From positions 124,001 to 188,000 of the forward strand of contig JASBNA010000003.1 of assembly GCA_038087015.1 (NCBI GenBank): a stretch of 64,000 nucleotides of DNA, given 5' to 3'. This document shows positions 34,433 through 45,867 of this stretch, in pieces. Source of the stretch: Cerrena zonata. Its lineage: Eukaryota; Basidiomycota; Agaricomycetes; Polyporales; Cerrenaceae. A program made the translations under genes and the position numbers. Numbering within the stretch: the stretch's first letter is position 1; the number at the start of each line of letters is the position of its first letter. The notes beneath the pieces are model-generated. The model did no database searches. It was not told the DNA's origin and saw nothing but the letters and a program-made list of their open reading frames with translations.

Positions 34433-37106
34433 ATGTCTAGGCATCCCCCCCCTCCACCCTGGGTCCGTGACTTCTGTCACGTCTTTGAGACTGAGCACGC
34501 CTTCGTGGTCTCCAACGTCGAGTACCTCGCTCCTCAGCCTCCTGGCAACGGAAAGGATTTAGACCCCGGTGAACCGTTTCATCTCGACTTGCTGAAGAAG
34601 ACGTCCTGGGCCACTGATCGCTTCTGGTATCTTGGCATGCTACCAAAGACGCCTTCTCTCGCCAACGACCCCCTGTTCAAGCCGTTTAGTATACCCTTCA
34701 ACCACTTGCCTATCGAGCGAGTCCAGGGCGGGTACAAACTGAAGGCCGATGTCTGTAAGGTTTGGGGTAACCTCGACCAGCTCCTTCTGTGGACGCGTCG
34801 AGTTCTCCAGAACGCTTTCTTGCGCTTTGCTCCATTACACACCTGTCCCCCACCATCTGCGGCCTCCGCTAGCTACGGTGATGTCTTTGCAACTGACAAT
34901 GAAGCCAGATGTTGTGCTCACCGAGCACGTCGCTTTCTCCTCGGGTCGCTATGCTACGTTGCAGCATTGATTGCTGCATCGTTCCAGGCCGGTACAGCAT
35001 TTCCTCCTCCTTGGTATCAAGTCCTCGACGCCCAGAGGCCACGATGCCCTCCTTTCTGGCTAGACAAAATCCTCACTAGCCGTATTCTCATCGACTTCAC
35101 TGATGCCCTTCCCCGCCGAGGCCTCTATGTCAACACCCAGGGCAATTGGCAGCTCCTCGAATTCCTCTACATTTTCCTTAACGCCAATACCCCCGTCTGG
35201 CTTGCATATCCTAAGGGTAGCAAGCCTCCCAGCGATTTGGCTGCTACACTTGCTCCATCAAAGGAGGCAATCCAATCTGTCCAACGCCGATCCCAAATGT
35301 CTGCCCCAGGTCCTTCCCGAGCTCCTCCTCAGGAGCTGCAATATGGCTACGATCGTCGAGGACCTGACTTTGACCCTGATGCATACGACCGGATGTTGGA
35401 GGCGAAAGCGGCGGAACAGAAGAAGAAGGAGATAATCGGTCCCCAGGAATTCTTTGAACGACGTACAGCGGCGAATGCGAAGCGGGACCTGAGCAAGATC
35501 TCAGGGGAGCGGCTGGCAACCATGCGAGAACGGGGAAGGCGTCTCTTTGCAAAGTCCAAAGTGTTTGTCTGGGAGGAGATCGAGGTGGAGCCATGGTTCG
35601 TACGCAAGCCTGTTCCAAAGGCTGATAAAGAGGCCGTCTTCCAAGAATATCAACCAAATCAGCGAAATTACGATATGTTCACTGATGAATGGGACCTCTT
35701 TGACAACGTCGCGCCCATCGAGGATGCAGAGGACGACTACAACGCCGCTGAACTTGTACCAAACGAGTTCCCCCAAGTCCCCCTCCCCCAGCAACCACCA
35801 CCTCAACTCGAACCCATCACCGCCTATCAAGACACCGTCGTTCCCGCTCAGGGCGAGTGGGACGTCCAATATTATACTCGGTCGAGAATGGAGCCTTTCA
35901 TGTATGTTGCTCACTACCGTTACGGGATTCAAGGGCTCCCCAAACTCCCTCTGCAGCTCAATGTGGCTGCAGATGCATTTCCTATCTCTGCTGGGACAAC
36001 GTTGCTTCTCCGAGCCATGGCACAGGATGCTGCAGCGAAGGAGTTTGAATTTCGGGATCCTCGGCTCATACAATGTCTTGAGGACTTCTGGCAGGCCATC
36101 ACCAGCGGGCAACAGATGCCCTTGGCTATCTCCGACTGCCATATGAATAGCGAGGCCTTCAAAAATAAATACAACCGGTGGGGTCACATCATCCGACCAT
36201 CGTTTACTCTGGGGGATAAGCTGCACACCCCAATCAGCACCACGTCCAGCACCGCATGTGGCTGGACCCTTGCGATGTCTTGCCAAACCTCCTTCAAGGA
36301 GATGCTCCGCAGGGGATGGGGACCATCGAACGAGCAGATCATCCGCGAGCTGATGGAGAGAGGGATTGGATTCAATATCCTCTGGACCAAGGAGCCCACC
36401 TCGCCCTCAGCTATGAGTTTCGTCCCCCACATGTACCAGCCGCCAATTCGTGCTGCAAATTACGTCTTCACAGATGAAGACTACAAGACCTATATCGGTC
36501 GTCGGCTGGACATCTTGAGCGATCCTGCGGTAGCAAGATATGCCCTTGCTGAAGGCGGCATCACTTGGCGGCTGGCTCTTGAGTCTAGAGTGTCCCTTGC
36601 CAACATCGCCAACGTTGACACTGAGGACACGGTCTGTGCATATCAGCGGATCGAGGTGGCACCACAAACATATCGTTATTATGAGTTTGTGGATACCGGT
36701 ATTATGGAGTCGATCTGTGGGGTGTACAGAGTCTACACCGGTAAGTTGATCATATTTTGATATTTTTCTAATACTGATTTTCACACTCTTTGTTCAGGGC
36801 ATGGGAGGGACCAGACCGCAGATGTGTCTTGGTGGCCGAAATCTGCTACTTGGCAAGCCTCTGGGTTGGGCATCGAGCATTGGACGATCCAATGCGAGAT
36901 TTGGTTCACCAATCGTCTTCAGCAAATCCGGGAGGGTAAGGCCAAGCCCTACAAGGTTAAGGAATGGCAGAGGAATCTCAAGTTCAACCGGAAACTCACC
37001 GGTCGACTTCATGCCAGCATGGACCAGGTGCCCTACCAACCTGTAAGTTGATATCATAATCTCTGCCTTTATTCTCTGATTTATATCTTGTTTTCAGGAC
37101 GACTAG
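34433..37106 (+). CDS. Orphan 853-residue protein, three exons
   Basis: ATG 34433 (MSRHPPPPPWVRDFCHVFET) runs to a GTAAGT donor at 36741. Exon 2 is 36798-37042 and exon 3 is only GAC GAC TAG (37098-37106). Spliced length gives 853 codons in frame. The N-terminal 280 residues look globular, with a Trp-rich start and short hydrophobic stretches (LGSLCYVAALIAASFQAGTA). Residues of about 290-440 are Pro/Gln/charged with a coiled-coil-like MLEAKAAEQKKKE. A proline-rich linker follows, then a second globular half containing RPSFTLGDKLHTP, GWGPSNEQIIRELMERGIGF and WWPKSATWQASGLGIEHW. I know no domain in it. The ORF is long, intact and free of TGA stops, unlike its neighbours. It is divergent from the dioxygenase-like gene across the palindrome. 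It may be host-encoded or a passenger of an uncharacterised element. Confidence 0.75.
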
Positions 37107-37600
37107 GGTGTAGCATCTTGGGGGCCCCTTTTTTTTATAGGACAAATATTACTCAGCGTAACGTATCGTGTAGGATATTGTTTCTTTTCTAAAACAGACG
37201 TTATTTTTGTATTCAGACATGTTTTCCGTATCTCTTTTTGTTTTGTTTCTCGTATTTCTCAGACTTTTTTCTTTTTTACTCAGACGTTATTCTTTTTTAC
37301 TCAGACGTTATTCTTGTTTACTCCGACGTTATTTTTTTTTACGCAGACATTTTTTTTTAACAGACGTTATTCTTTGCAGACATTAATCTTCATGTTTCTC
37401 CTCTCTCTAACATTATGCTTTACTCAGACAATCTGTGTACAATATACTACTTTAGAACATTTGTCAAATTGTATTTTGTATTTGTGTTGCTTGCGACAAC
37501 GTGTCTGGTGAATATATCTGATACAAGTAAATACAAATAAATATAAACAAACATGAGCTGCAAACTCGATGTGATCGTACTCGATCTCTCTTTCCTTCCA
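37107..37600 (+). repeat. T-rich 3' region with degenerate CAGACGTTATT repeat
   Basis: Between 37195 and 37390 the motif CAGACGTTATT(CT)TTT or close variants (CCGACGTTATT, CAGACATTTTT) recur about seven times within poly-T. This is the 3' flank of the orphan gene and could be a decayed microsatellite. No ORF of interest lies here. Confidence 0.6.
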
Positions 37601-37611
37601 TATCATTCTTC

Positions 37612-37637
37612 CAAGTGCTGGTATTTACTCGCACTTG
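37612..37637 (+). promoter_or_regulatory. Constant-loop hairpin upstream of the first F-box/LRR gene
   Basis: Stem CAAGTGC/GCACTTG (37612-37618, 37631-37637) encloses the 12-nt loop TGGTATTTACTC. It is 92 bp before ATG 37729. The loop reads in the same sense relative to the gene as at 34352 and 30650. Confidence 0.6.
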
Positions 37638-37728
37638 AATCATCCCTCTTTACTTTGCCCCACCAAGCTTGGTATGCTCAATTGCCTGGTCCTTCTGGGA
37701 TACTACTGATATTTTATCTAGCATTCTA

Positions 37729-39411
37729 ATGCATAACTGTCTCAAGATCGGCGAGCTTTTGCTTATGATCGCAAGAAACCTCTTGCTCACTGGAGACAAA
37801 CATGATCTGCTCTCCTTTGTCCTTACCTGCCATATCTTCCTTGGACCAGGGCTGGATGTGTTATGGGAGAAAATTGATAGTCCACATCTGTTGCTATCTA
37901 TTTTTCCAGGCAACTCAATCTCTCTCACTCGCTCGGTTGTATCTGGTGCAGTTGAAGAAGACAACGAGGATGATGAGCAAGACAACGAGGATGATGAGCA
38001 AGATAACGAGGAAGATGAGGAAGACAACGAGGATGATGAGGAAGACACTGAGGACTATGAGGATGAAGAGTGTGTTATTTACGAGTATACAGTAAGTCCC
38101 TTACCTCTAGACAGCCATATCGCTTGCTCATATAATCAACAGTACAAATATGACATTCATGGCATACCTGCCCCTGAGGTGTGGACCCGCCTCTTATTTT
38201 ATTCCAGGCGTATCAGGGAGATATCCTATAAATCAGATTATTGCCAACCATTCCTCGCTCAAATCCTTTCCAACAAGCCTTCAGATGTCAACCTTTTCCC
38301 CATCCTCCAGAAGTTGAGCTGGAAGAGCAAGAGCAAAGAAGACTGGCCCTCCCTTTCTATCTTCCTTTCCCCTTCCCTTTCATCCCTCACTGTGTTTTGT
38401 CCTGCTGTTGACCAGGCCCTCAACCTCTCCACCACCATTCCTGGATGTCTGCCAAACCTGAGACGTTTCAAGCTTAAACATCCTGAGTTAACTCTTGGAT
38501 ATCCCCAGTTCGAGCTTATTGGCAACGCCCTTCTGTCCTTCAAAAGATTGACATACCTCAATCTCAACTTTCCCTCCATCAGTATAGCCATGGACTTTAG
38601 AGTCCTCATCAGCCTCTCTCAGATCCCAAACCTTACCGAGTTGGCGCTTGGCCTCAGTGTCGAATACTTCAACTATCCAGGGATAGTACTCGTAGATGGC
38701 TTCAGGTCTTTAGAGGTGCTGAGGTTGATATGGTGGGACAAAACATCTACTGCAACAGTCATTGCTCTCTTGAAGACCATCGTCAGCCCCACATTTATCC
38801 ACCTCAATCTCTACCCCCCCGCTGACATGGACCCTACCGACTTCTATCCTCTTTTCAAATTCACAGCCATACATCGCGCTCTCATTAGGCTTGAGCTCTC
38901 ATGCAGTTATCAAATCAAGGATACATCCCCTCCCGAGTACCTGATCCTTAGGCCTGACGTTGCCAGTCTGCAGCCGCTCTTCTCACTCCCAAAGCTGGAG
39001 GAGGTATTCCTCACTGGGTTCTATATAGCCTTTACTGCCCCTCTCCTCGAGACCATGGCTGTTTCTTGGCCCCAGCTTACAACACTCATCGTCAATCAGT
39101 TATGTCAACTTGATGAACCACAGGTCGACATCTTGCATCTCCAACCCCTTGCAACCCATTGTCATCATCTCAAGGAGCTTCTCATCCCCTTCATCTCTCC
39201 TCATATCACCCTCGACACCATCCCACCTTCCACAATCCGTCCAACCTCTACCGAACATTTATGTATATTTGAAAACTGGACCAAGGTTTCCAATCATTTC
39301 ATTGCTATAGCTATCTTACATGCAATGTTCGGGGTATTCCATATGCTTCTAGAGAATGAGGGCCGTTGTGGGAAACTAGGCTTGGCTGCAAAGGAGTTTA
39401 TGGTCACTTAA
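37729..39411 (+). CDS. F-box/leucine-rich-repeat-like protein, paralogue 1
   Basis: I chose ATG 37729 because MHNCLKIGELLLMIARNLL aligns with the start of the downstream paralogue and the bases before it look like a splice acceptor (TTTTATCTAG). An upstream ATG at 37669 is in frame but lies inside that probable intron. The N-terminus has the F-box-like pattern LLSFVLTCHIFLGPGLDVLWEKI. A tandem acidic stretch (EEDNEDDEQ repeats, about 37950-38075) follows, then a 51-bp intron 38092-38142. The intron keeps the frame open if retained. The rest is irregular leucine-rich repeats (LTYLNLNFPSI, LTELALGLSV, LEVLRLIWWD, LIRLELSC). Such proteins are expanded in mushrooms and probably act as substrate adaptors of SCF ubiquitin ligases. 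It ends at 39411 with no damage visible. Confidence 0.7.
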   Translation: MHNCLKIGELLLMIARNLLLTGDKHDLLSFVLTCHIFLGPGLDVLWEKIDSPHLLLSIFPGNSISLTRSVVSGAVEEDNEDDEQDNEDDEQDNEEDEEDNEDDEEDTEDYEDEECVIYEYTVSPLPLDSHIACSYNQQYKYDIHGIPAPEVWTRLLFYSRRIREISYKSDYCQPFLAQILSNKPSDVNLFPILQKLSWKSKSKEDWPSLSIFLSPSLSSLTVFCPAVDQALNLSTTIPGCLPNLRRFKLKHPELTLGYPQFELIGNALLSFKRLTYLNLNFPSISIAMDFRVLISLSQIPNLTELALGLSVEYFNYPGIVLVDGFRSLEVLRLIWWDKTSTATVIALLKTIVSPTFIHLNLYPPADMDPTDFYPLFKFTAIHRALIRLELSCSYQIKDTSPPEYLILRPDVASLQPLFSLPKLEEVFLTGFYIAFTAPLLETMAVSWPQLTTLIVNQLCQLDEPQVDILHLQPLATHCHHLKELLIPFISPHITLDTIPPSTIRPTSTEHLCIFENWTKVSNHFIAIAILHAMFGVFHMLLENEGRCGKLGLAAKEFMVT

Positions 39412-39738
39412 ATAAGGACAATACTGTAAAGCCTAAAGTGCTTGATGATTATATAGCATCTGACTCTTTGGATTAGCATTCTCTCTTTAAATGTCAATAC
39501 GTAGAGTACATAGACGTATGCCAGATCTTTCTATACACTGTGTGGGAATATTTTGCTTAAAATGGATCCAGGTCAACAAAGCCAAACAGAAGCTGCAAAT
39601 CCACCAGCGATCAATATTGTCTTCGCTTTGGACCCTCAGCATTCCACAAACCCACTCTGCTGATATATCCTGTGAGTATGACATTTCTCTGGTGTTTAGC
39701 TTATTAAACTGACAGTTGCTCTTAGAATATTTCTCACC

Positions 39739-41485
39739 ATGCACCGCTGTCTTGCTGTCTTGGATCTCATCCTGCTTATTGCTCGCCAGATCAAGGCCAA
39801 TGGCTCTTGGAAGAGTGCAGATCTCCTAGCATTTATCTTGACCTGCCGCACCATTTGTTACCCAGCCCTTGATATCCTTTGGGAGGAGCTGGAGGATCCT
39901 CATCCCCTTATCTATCTCTTTCCTGAGATCTCAGTCATGAAAGAAGACCAGGGCTTGCTGTTTCCAGATGCACCCCCGAGGGCGGACTCTGATGAATGGA
40001 AGAAAAGAAAGGTATGTAGCATGGTGTTCTATCAGAGATCTCAGCTGTTAACATTGATCCTAGATCATCATATACATGACAGACATCCCTGGTCCAAACG
40101 ATTGGGACCGCTTTATCTTCTACAGCAGAAAGATCAGGACCTTGCACTGCTACTCTGGTTTCGGTCTAGAGTATATCTACAATCTCCTCCCTCACTCCCC
40201 ACCTGGCATACCTTTGCTTCCCAATCTCAAACATCTTATCTGGACCATACCCGACTTAGAGAACTGGTCATTGGTCTTCCTCTTCATTTCTTCCACTCTT
40301 GTCAGAGTCGATGTCACTATTCCTACTGCATACGATGCATTGAGGTTCATGGATATCCTCTGCGACAATGTACCCAAGATCCAGGTCATCAACTTTGACT
40401 ACCCCAAGAATCTTCTTCCATTGCTCATATCGCAGGAGATGCAACTCAAGCTTAATGGCATGGTTACCTCATTGCGTAGAGTCACCCATTTGCAACTTAC
40501 CACTGTTCCTGCGGGGATCACCATCTCTATCAGCGCTCTCCGGGTACTCTCTCTCTTTGAACACCTCCAACATCTCAAGATTGAGATCACCGAGGAGCCA
40601 TACGCATCCTCCACCTCCTACCTATTTCCACACAGTGCATTCCAGTGCCTTGAAGAGCTTGAGCTCCGGTGGAGAGACTCAAACCTTTCTGGGCTTGTTT
40701 CCCGTGTCATAAAGGCAATGAAGGCCCCACAACTCTCACGTCTCTGCGTCCAGTCATTCTGCTATGTCCACCCAACAGATGTCACAGCTTTGATTGCTGC
40801 TATATCTACTCATTCCACTCTCACTGAGCTGGAAATAGCAAACCTAGGTCAATGCAACAACCCTGATGATCCAGCTGAGGAGGATGAGGATGAGGATGAG
40901 GATGAGGATGATGACGATGATGAGGATGAACTCAGGATACTCCCACTCAACCACCACAGAATCACCCCCCTTTTCTTTCTCACAAAGCTTCAGTCATTCA
41001 AGCTGTTGGGGTATACTCTTTCCTTCAGTAAAGACACTATCGACACTCTAACCCAGTCCTGGCGCAAACTCCGTACCATCATCATTGATGACCTCCACGA
41101 ACCCAATCCACTCTTCCTCGTTGACTTCTCAGACTATCACTGCTTTTTTATTCGCTGCCCGGACCTCTCCTTCATCAAGATTCCCTTCTATTGCAATTAC
41201 CGATATAGGCGCCACTTGCCACCTAGTCATGGCAATGAAGAGGAGGGCATGTCGGTAGTTATCGATCTCACTGGATGCAAGGTGGACAATCCTTTGTTAA
41301 CCTCCATTGGTTTGATCATTATCTTTGGGACCTTGGTGACAGTTAAGGAGCAGGACAATCAGTATATATCACATAACTTACGTATGCTCCGCAACCACCT
41401 AGCACTCCATGGGTTCTTCGCTTGGGAGTATATCAACATTGAAGAGTGGGCGATGCATGAGCCTGCTCCTATTGATATATTGTAG
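39739..41485 (+). CDS. F-box/leucine-rich-repeat-like protein, paralogue 2
   Basis: ATG 39739 (MHRCLAVLDLILLIARQI) begins the F-box-like segment LLAFILTCRTICYPALDILWEEL. A 52-bp intron (40012-40063, GTATGT...CCTAG) lies at the position matching the intron of paralogue 1, and the next exon reads TDIPGPNDWDRFIFYSRKIR, parallel to GIPAPEVWTRLLFYSRRIR in the first gene. LRR-like segments follow (VTHLQLTTV, LQHLKIEI, LEELELRW, LTELEIANL), with an acidic run EEDEDEDEDEDDDDDEDE at about 40878-40930. An ORF-like stretch at 39562-39663 (MDPGQQSQTEAANPPAIN) ends in TGA and is probably 5' leader or a lost exon. The tandem arrangement with paralogue 1 shows a local duplication. Confidence 0.7.
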
Positions 41486-41575
41486 CTATTTCTCTCTCAA
41501 TGTTTATGTTCTAGATCTTTCAATTTATGTAGAGATACAAGTTTTCACAATCGATCTGAGACATATATCTATGGT

Positions 41576-42958
41576 CTACTGACTAGTACTTTCAGCATCC
41601 ATAGCACTCTGGTCCTCATCCAGGTTGATCTCTCGTAAACGCTTGATCTCAGACTCCTCAAGGTCCTCTGCCTCTGTAGCATATCCAATCTTGCGCTTAA
41701 CTCGATATGTAGGTCTTGAACTGCTTGTTGTCAATGCTGCAATAGAGGAACTGATTGCATCCTTTGTAAATCCTGGTTTTAGATATAGAACAATAATGAG
41801 TCAGATTGAGGTTCTTACATTTTCAACCACCCGATCAAGAATACATATCGACTGAAGCTTTGGGATCAGTCTATACTTGGTGGGTCCTGTTGGAACAGCG
41901 CTGAATGTGCACTGAACCTCAACTAGGTGACCAAGATGTATGGCCTGAGGCTTGATGGCATTGTAGATCCTATATAAATGTGAGTAGCATCTCTTGGAGA
42001 TAGAACGATGACTTACCACTTGTCCTTTTTCAACAGCCGCTCAAAGTACTGGACTTGATTGTTTGACGTATACATCCCACCTTCAACACTAGCCAATATC
42101 CCTAATGGATCTACATCCCTGGAGATAGGTGTTACCTTTTGATCTTCCATATCGCGAAAGTGTGTAAAATACCGATTGCTGAAGAACAGCAATGGTGATC
42201 CATGGTCTGTACGGTATTCTATCTCTGACAGGGTTGCACCAGAGATGTGATCCCCAAAGACCCGGTGAATGCAGCTCAACCCCTCTAAAAACACATCAAA
42301 TTCTTTGCATCCAAGACCAGAGAGTCCGACGCTCTGGACAGCGCTCAGAGGTCTTGATCCTAGGCTATTGAAGCTAAGTTTTCTCACATATATTGTATAG
42401 AAATGGGAAAACTTACCTTGATGCTTGATAGATTGGAGGCAAGCTGGCTTTCACCAAATACCCTTGAGCATATAGAACAACCTCTTCGACAGCTGTGGGG
42501 TCCTCTGGAGAGGGATGAAAGACCAGATCCATAGTCTGATTGCTATTCAGACTTAGGACAGTTGTTGCAATCCTAGCCATGTCTGCCTAAATAGCTAGAT
42601 AAGTCAGAGGTCATCTCACACAGGTTTGTTAAATCACCTTGGCCATAGTGGACAGCTGCTTACGCTGTTCATCTAGACTTCGTGTAGCAATACTTTCAAA
42701 GAACTTTTCTAGGTGCTGCTCTGTAGTCTACTTAGAAAAGCATAGCAAGCTGCTAGACTGAACATACTGTATTGTTCCAAATTGCCAAAGAGGTGGGGAA
42801 GATGGCTGTTCATATTTGTTCAAGAGATCAAGAATATCTTTCCAAGTGGACAGCTAGACGAAGGCAAGGTTCCAGTTCATCTTTCCTGACATGTTTTTGC
42901 TTACTCTAGCATATACTATATATCGTATTTAAGATATACACCCGTTAGGCTGACTCAT
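41576..42958 (-). CDS. Orphan multi-exon gene, divergent partner of the 43155 gene
   Basis: ATG 42958 (MSQPNG) is followed by exons LSTWKDILDLLNKYEQPSSP (about 42856-42770), TTEQHLEKFFESIATRSLDE (about 42729-42642), MARIATTVLSLNSNQTMDLV (about 42589-42420), a large exon containing LSCIHRVFGDHISGATLSEI and FFSNRYFTHFRD (about 42360-42017), IYNAIKPQAIHLGHLVEVQC (about 41968-41815) and a last exon ending SAMDAESTSQ (stop 41576-41578). Splice sites are canonical. The protein (about 330 residues) resembles nothing I know. It shares a roughly 200-bp intergenic region with the plus-strand gene at 43155, so the two may be co-regulated. Confidence 0.6.
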
Positions 42959-43154
42959 TTTGTCTCTAGATAATATATGATCCCGCATTGTCCACGTCAG
43001 CTCTTTTCCATTGGCTGTTTTTAAAATGGTGCCATCTGGATTTTCATCTCAGTATCAATTATAAGACTTTTTGTCTAGTCGAGGTCTCCTTGGAGCTTTC
43101 TTTCATCTACTCTCTGCTTTCAGTCTACCTCTTTGTGATTTGATTCCTTTGAAG

Positions 43155-45681
43155 ATGGCACCCCGGTATGTGTTTTACTATTATCTGTTGTCAAGTCTTG
43201 CTGATAGTAGATGCTCTAGCGGTAGCGGCAAGAAATCTGTCAAGGCTGCAAGGACTACTAGAGCCAAACGGTCCCCAGTGCCTGCAACACCCAGCCCTGC
43301 TGGCAGGTATGTATCTATCTTTTTCTTTGCCTATCTTTGCTATACTTAGCTGTTGCAGCGTTATTGATGGATGGGAGTCTAGTGATTCTGATCTCCCTCT
43401 CATGGTCTCTTCGCCTCAAAAGGCTTCTCCCAAGAAAGGCAAGAAGTACGTAAAGTGACTACTCTGTCTAATATATCACTCACCTATTTCTATAGAAAGC
43501 TTGACAGCCCGATCGAGATCATGTATGTCACATCTTTATTCTACCTAAAGCAATATTTACTGACTATACGTAGAGACAGTGATGTTGAGAATAAGCCCCC
43601 CCCTAAGCGTAAAGGAAAGGGACGTCAGATCCAGTATGTTATCTATTATACCTCTTATGCCACCTACACCTACTGACTTCTACTCTCAGTATCGAGGAGG
43701 AGAAGGAAGAGGAAGAGGAAGAGGAAGAGGAAAAAGAGGAGGAGTCTGATAGCCGTCTATCTCCTGAGTATGAGATAGAGCCTCCTATACCATATGTCTC
43801 ATTGGCTTATCTCAGACTACTCTAGCTAACATCCTTCATAGCAAAAGTGCCAAGGCCAGTCATACTAAGTCTCCCACCAAGCGAGCTCGTGCGTGAGTAT
43901 CTATGTTAGCCATCATGCTATTAGTCTCCTCACCTTTGCTACAGAGCTATCACTCCAGCCCCTTCTGATAATGAGGACATCCCTCAGGGCTCCCCAAGGA
44001 AGCGAGTTGCTATGATGACGTGAGTTGTGTTTTGTATTATCATACTATCTCGAGTCTTATATGATCTTACAGACCATCAACTCCCAAGAGTATGCGTAAG
44101 GATCAAGCCAATAATCCCTTCCTCACTGGTTCTCCTCTGTCTAAAGGTGTTGTTTTGTTTGAGTATGTATTTGTGCTTGAACTATGATAGAAGATAATCT
44201 GACATTCTTGTAACAGCGGGGTGGCGATTGAGAAGAAGTCTTGGCAGAAGACTCCTCTGCAGTAAGTTGTCCGTACCAATGCTTCATACATTGCCTTCCT
44301 GACTAAGATACTTTAGGGCTGAAGAGAATACCGACAACCTGTATGTGGCAGCCCGTCTCCTTATTGTACAATACTCATATCTTTACGACAGTCAAGTTTG
44401 TGAGGTAACCATCCCTAACCGCATCTTGGACCCCTTGTTGGATTGGACCTTTGCTGGTGTTCCTCATCTCAGGTATGTTCTTTATCTAAGTAGAAGACTA
44501 CATGTAACTAACTGTCCTTCTTTCTAGAGCAAGTGTTAGCTTCCCAGAGGACAAACTTTCTTCTATCTCATTCTCACGGCTTATGACGGCATTGAAGCCA
44601 CACAACCCTCATATTGAGTACATATTCCTATTTCTCAAGTCTTGCTATCATATTAACATGTTCAATAACTTAGGAACTTTGTCAACTTGGTGAAAACCCC
44701 AGAGTGGCCACCTAGGATCTGTAACCCCTCTCGTGCAGACCCTCGTGACTATCAGACTAGAATCTTTCCTAGCAAAAACCAGGACTCTGTCTTAGTTGAC
44801 TCTAATCTCCAACGCATCTCTTGTTTCACACTTGGTGTTATTCAAAAGTGCTCCATTCTCTCTACTGAGCCTATGGCCTACAATGAGGTTATGGAGGTCA
44901 AATCGGTTCAACTCATCCCCTTAGACCATGAGATCGAAAGGATGTTGGCCTTTGCTGATATGGTTTTTGGTCCTGGTATAAACTGTCCTACATTTATGGA
45001 TGCACTGAGCTTCCGCACTATCCCTTTGAATACTAGCAAACAACGTATGTCACCTATCTCTCCATGCCATTTGATACTAACATATATTATCTAGCCTATA
45101 AGTCGGCAGCAGAGGTTCAAGCTACCACCTCTTCTTCTTAGACGACTTCCCTTGATATTATGGGGTTAGCTCAGACAGCCTCTCGCAGCCAGCCTTCCTC
45201 CCAACAATCCACTCCTATCCAAGCATCCTCTTTCTTTACTCCCAGCGGTCATATTCAGAAGGTTCTTGCTACCAAGAACTCCTTGTTTGCATCTGATACT
45301 AGCAAGTCTATTATTTCAGCTATACATTCTCACTGCTAATCTCTACCTGTGATAGTTCCTATCTTGGATGCTCGTAAACACTTCTTAGGAAATAGCGGTG
45401 ATGAGGAGGAGTTCTCTCTCTTGGATTTTGATTCTCTCCCTCGCTACGAGAAGGAGCTTCAGCCAGGTGATGTTGCTGGCATTGTTTATACCATAACCTT
45501 GTATGTGTCCAAAGAGATTCCCAGCTATTCCTTCAATGTTTTGCTTCTTATTCTCTTTGCTGGCGATTATGAAAACCTTCCTTCTGCTTCTGTCAAGAAG
45601 TCTCGTTTCAAAGAGCCTGCCACATCTTATTATTATAAATCCTCTCCTTCTAAAGCTTCCTCTTCCAAATCACGTAAATAG
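43155..45681 (+). CDS. Orphan gene with many tiny exons, Lys/Ser/Glu-rich N-terminus
   Basis: ATG 43155 (MAPR, donor GTATGT) starts a chain of about 14 exons, several shorter than 30 nt, separated by 45-60-nt introns. The N-terminal half is low-complexity and basic/acidic (GKKSVKAARTTRAKRSP, SPQKASPKKGKK, PPPKRKGKGRQIQ, IEEEKEEEEEEEEEKEEESD), like a nuclear protein tail. The C-terminal half looks globular (VTIPNRILDPLLDWTFAGVP, NLVKTPEWPPRICNPSRADP, SNLQRISCFTLGVIQKCSIL). The last exon ends PSKASSSKSRK at 45681. In-frame TAG (about 45139) and TAA (about 45337) lie where I cannot place a convincing intron, so the 3' part may be spliced in an unusual way or decayed. Family unknown. Confidence 0.5.
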
Positions 45682-45867
45682 ACTATAGTAGGATGTTGAT
45701 GTCTATGTTTTCTCTTTGGTTCTGAAATAAAAGTTACTGTGTGTTCCAGAGCCTTCGTCTGCATATGTCCAAGTCAGTGATAAGATAACAGATAAGATGA
45801 TCTTGGATCTTGATAAGTCATAGTCATCGATCACTAATAGACGCTTGCAACTTGAACTCTTACCACC

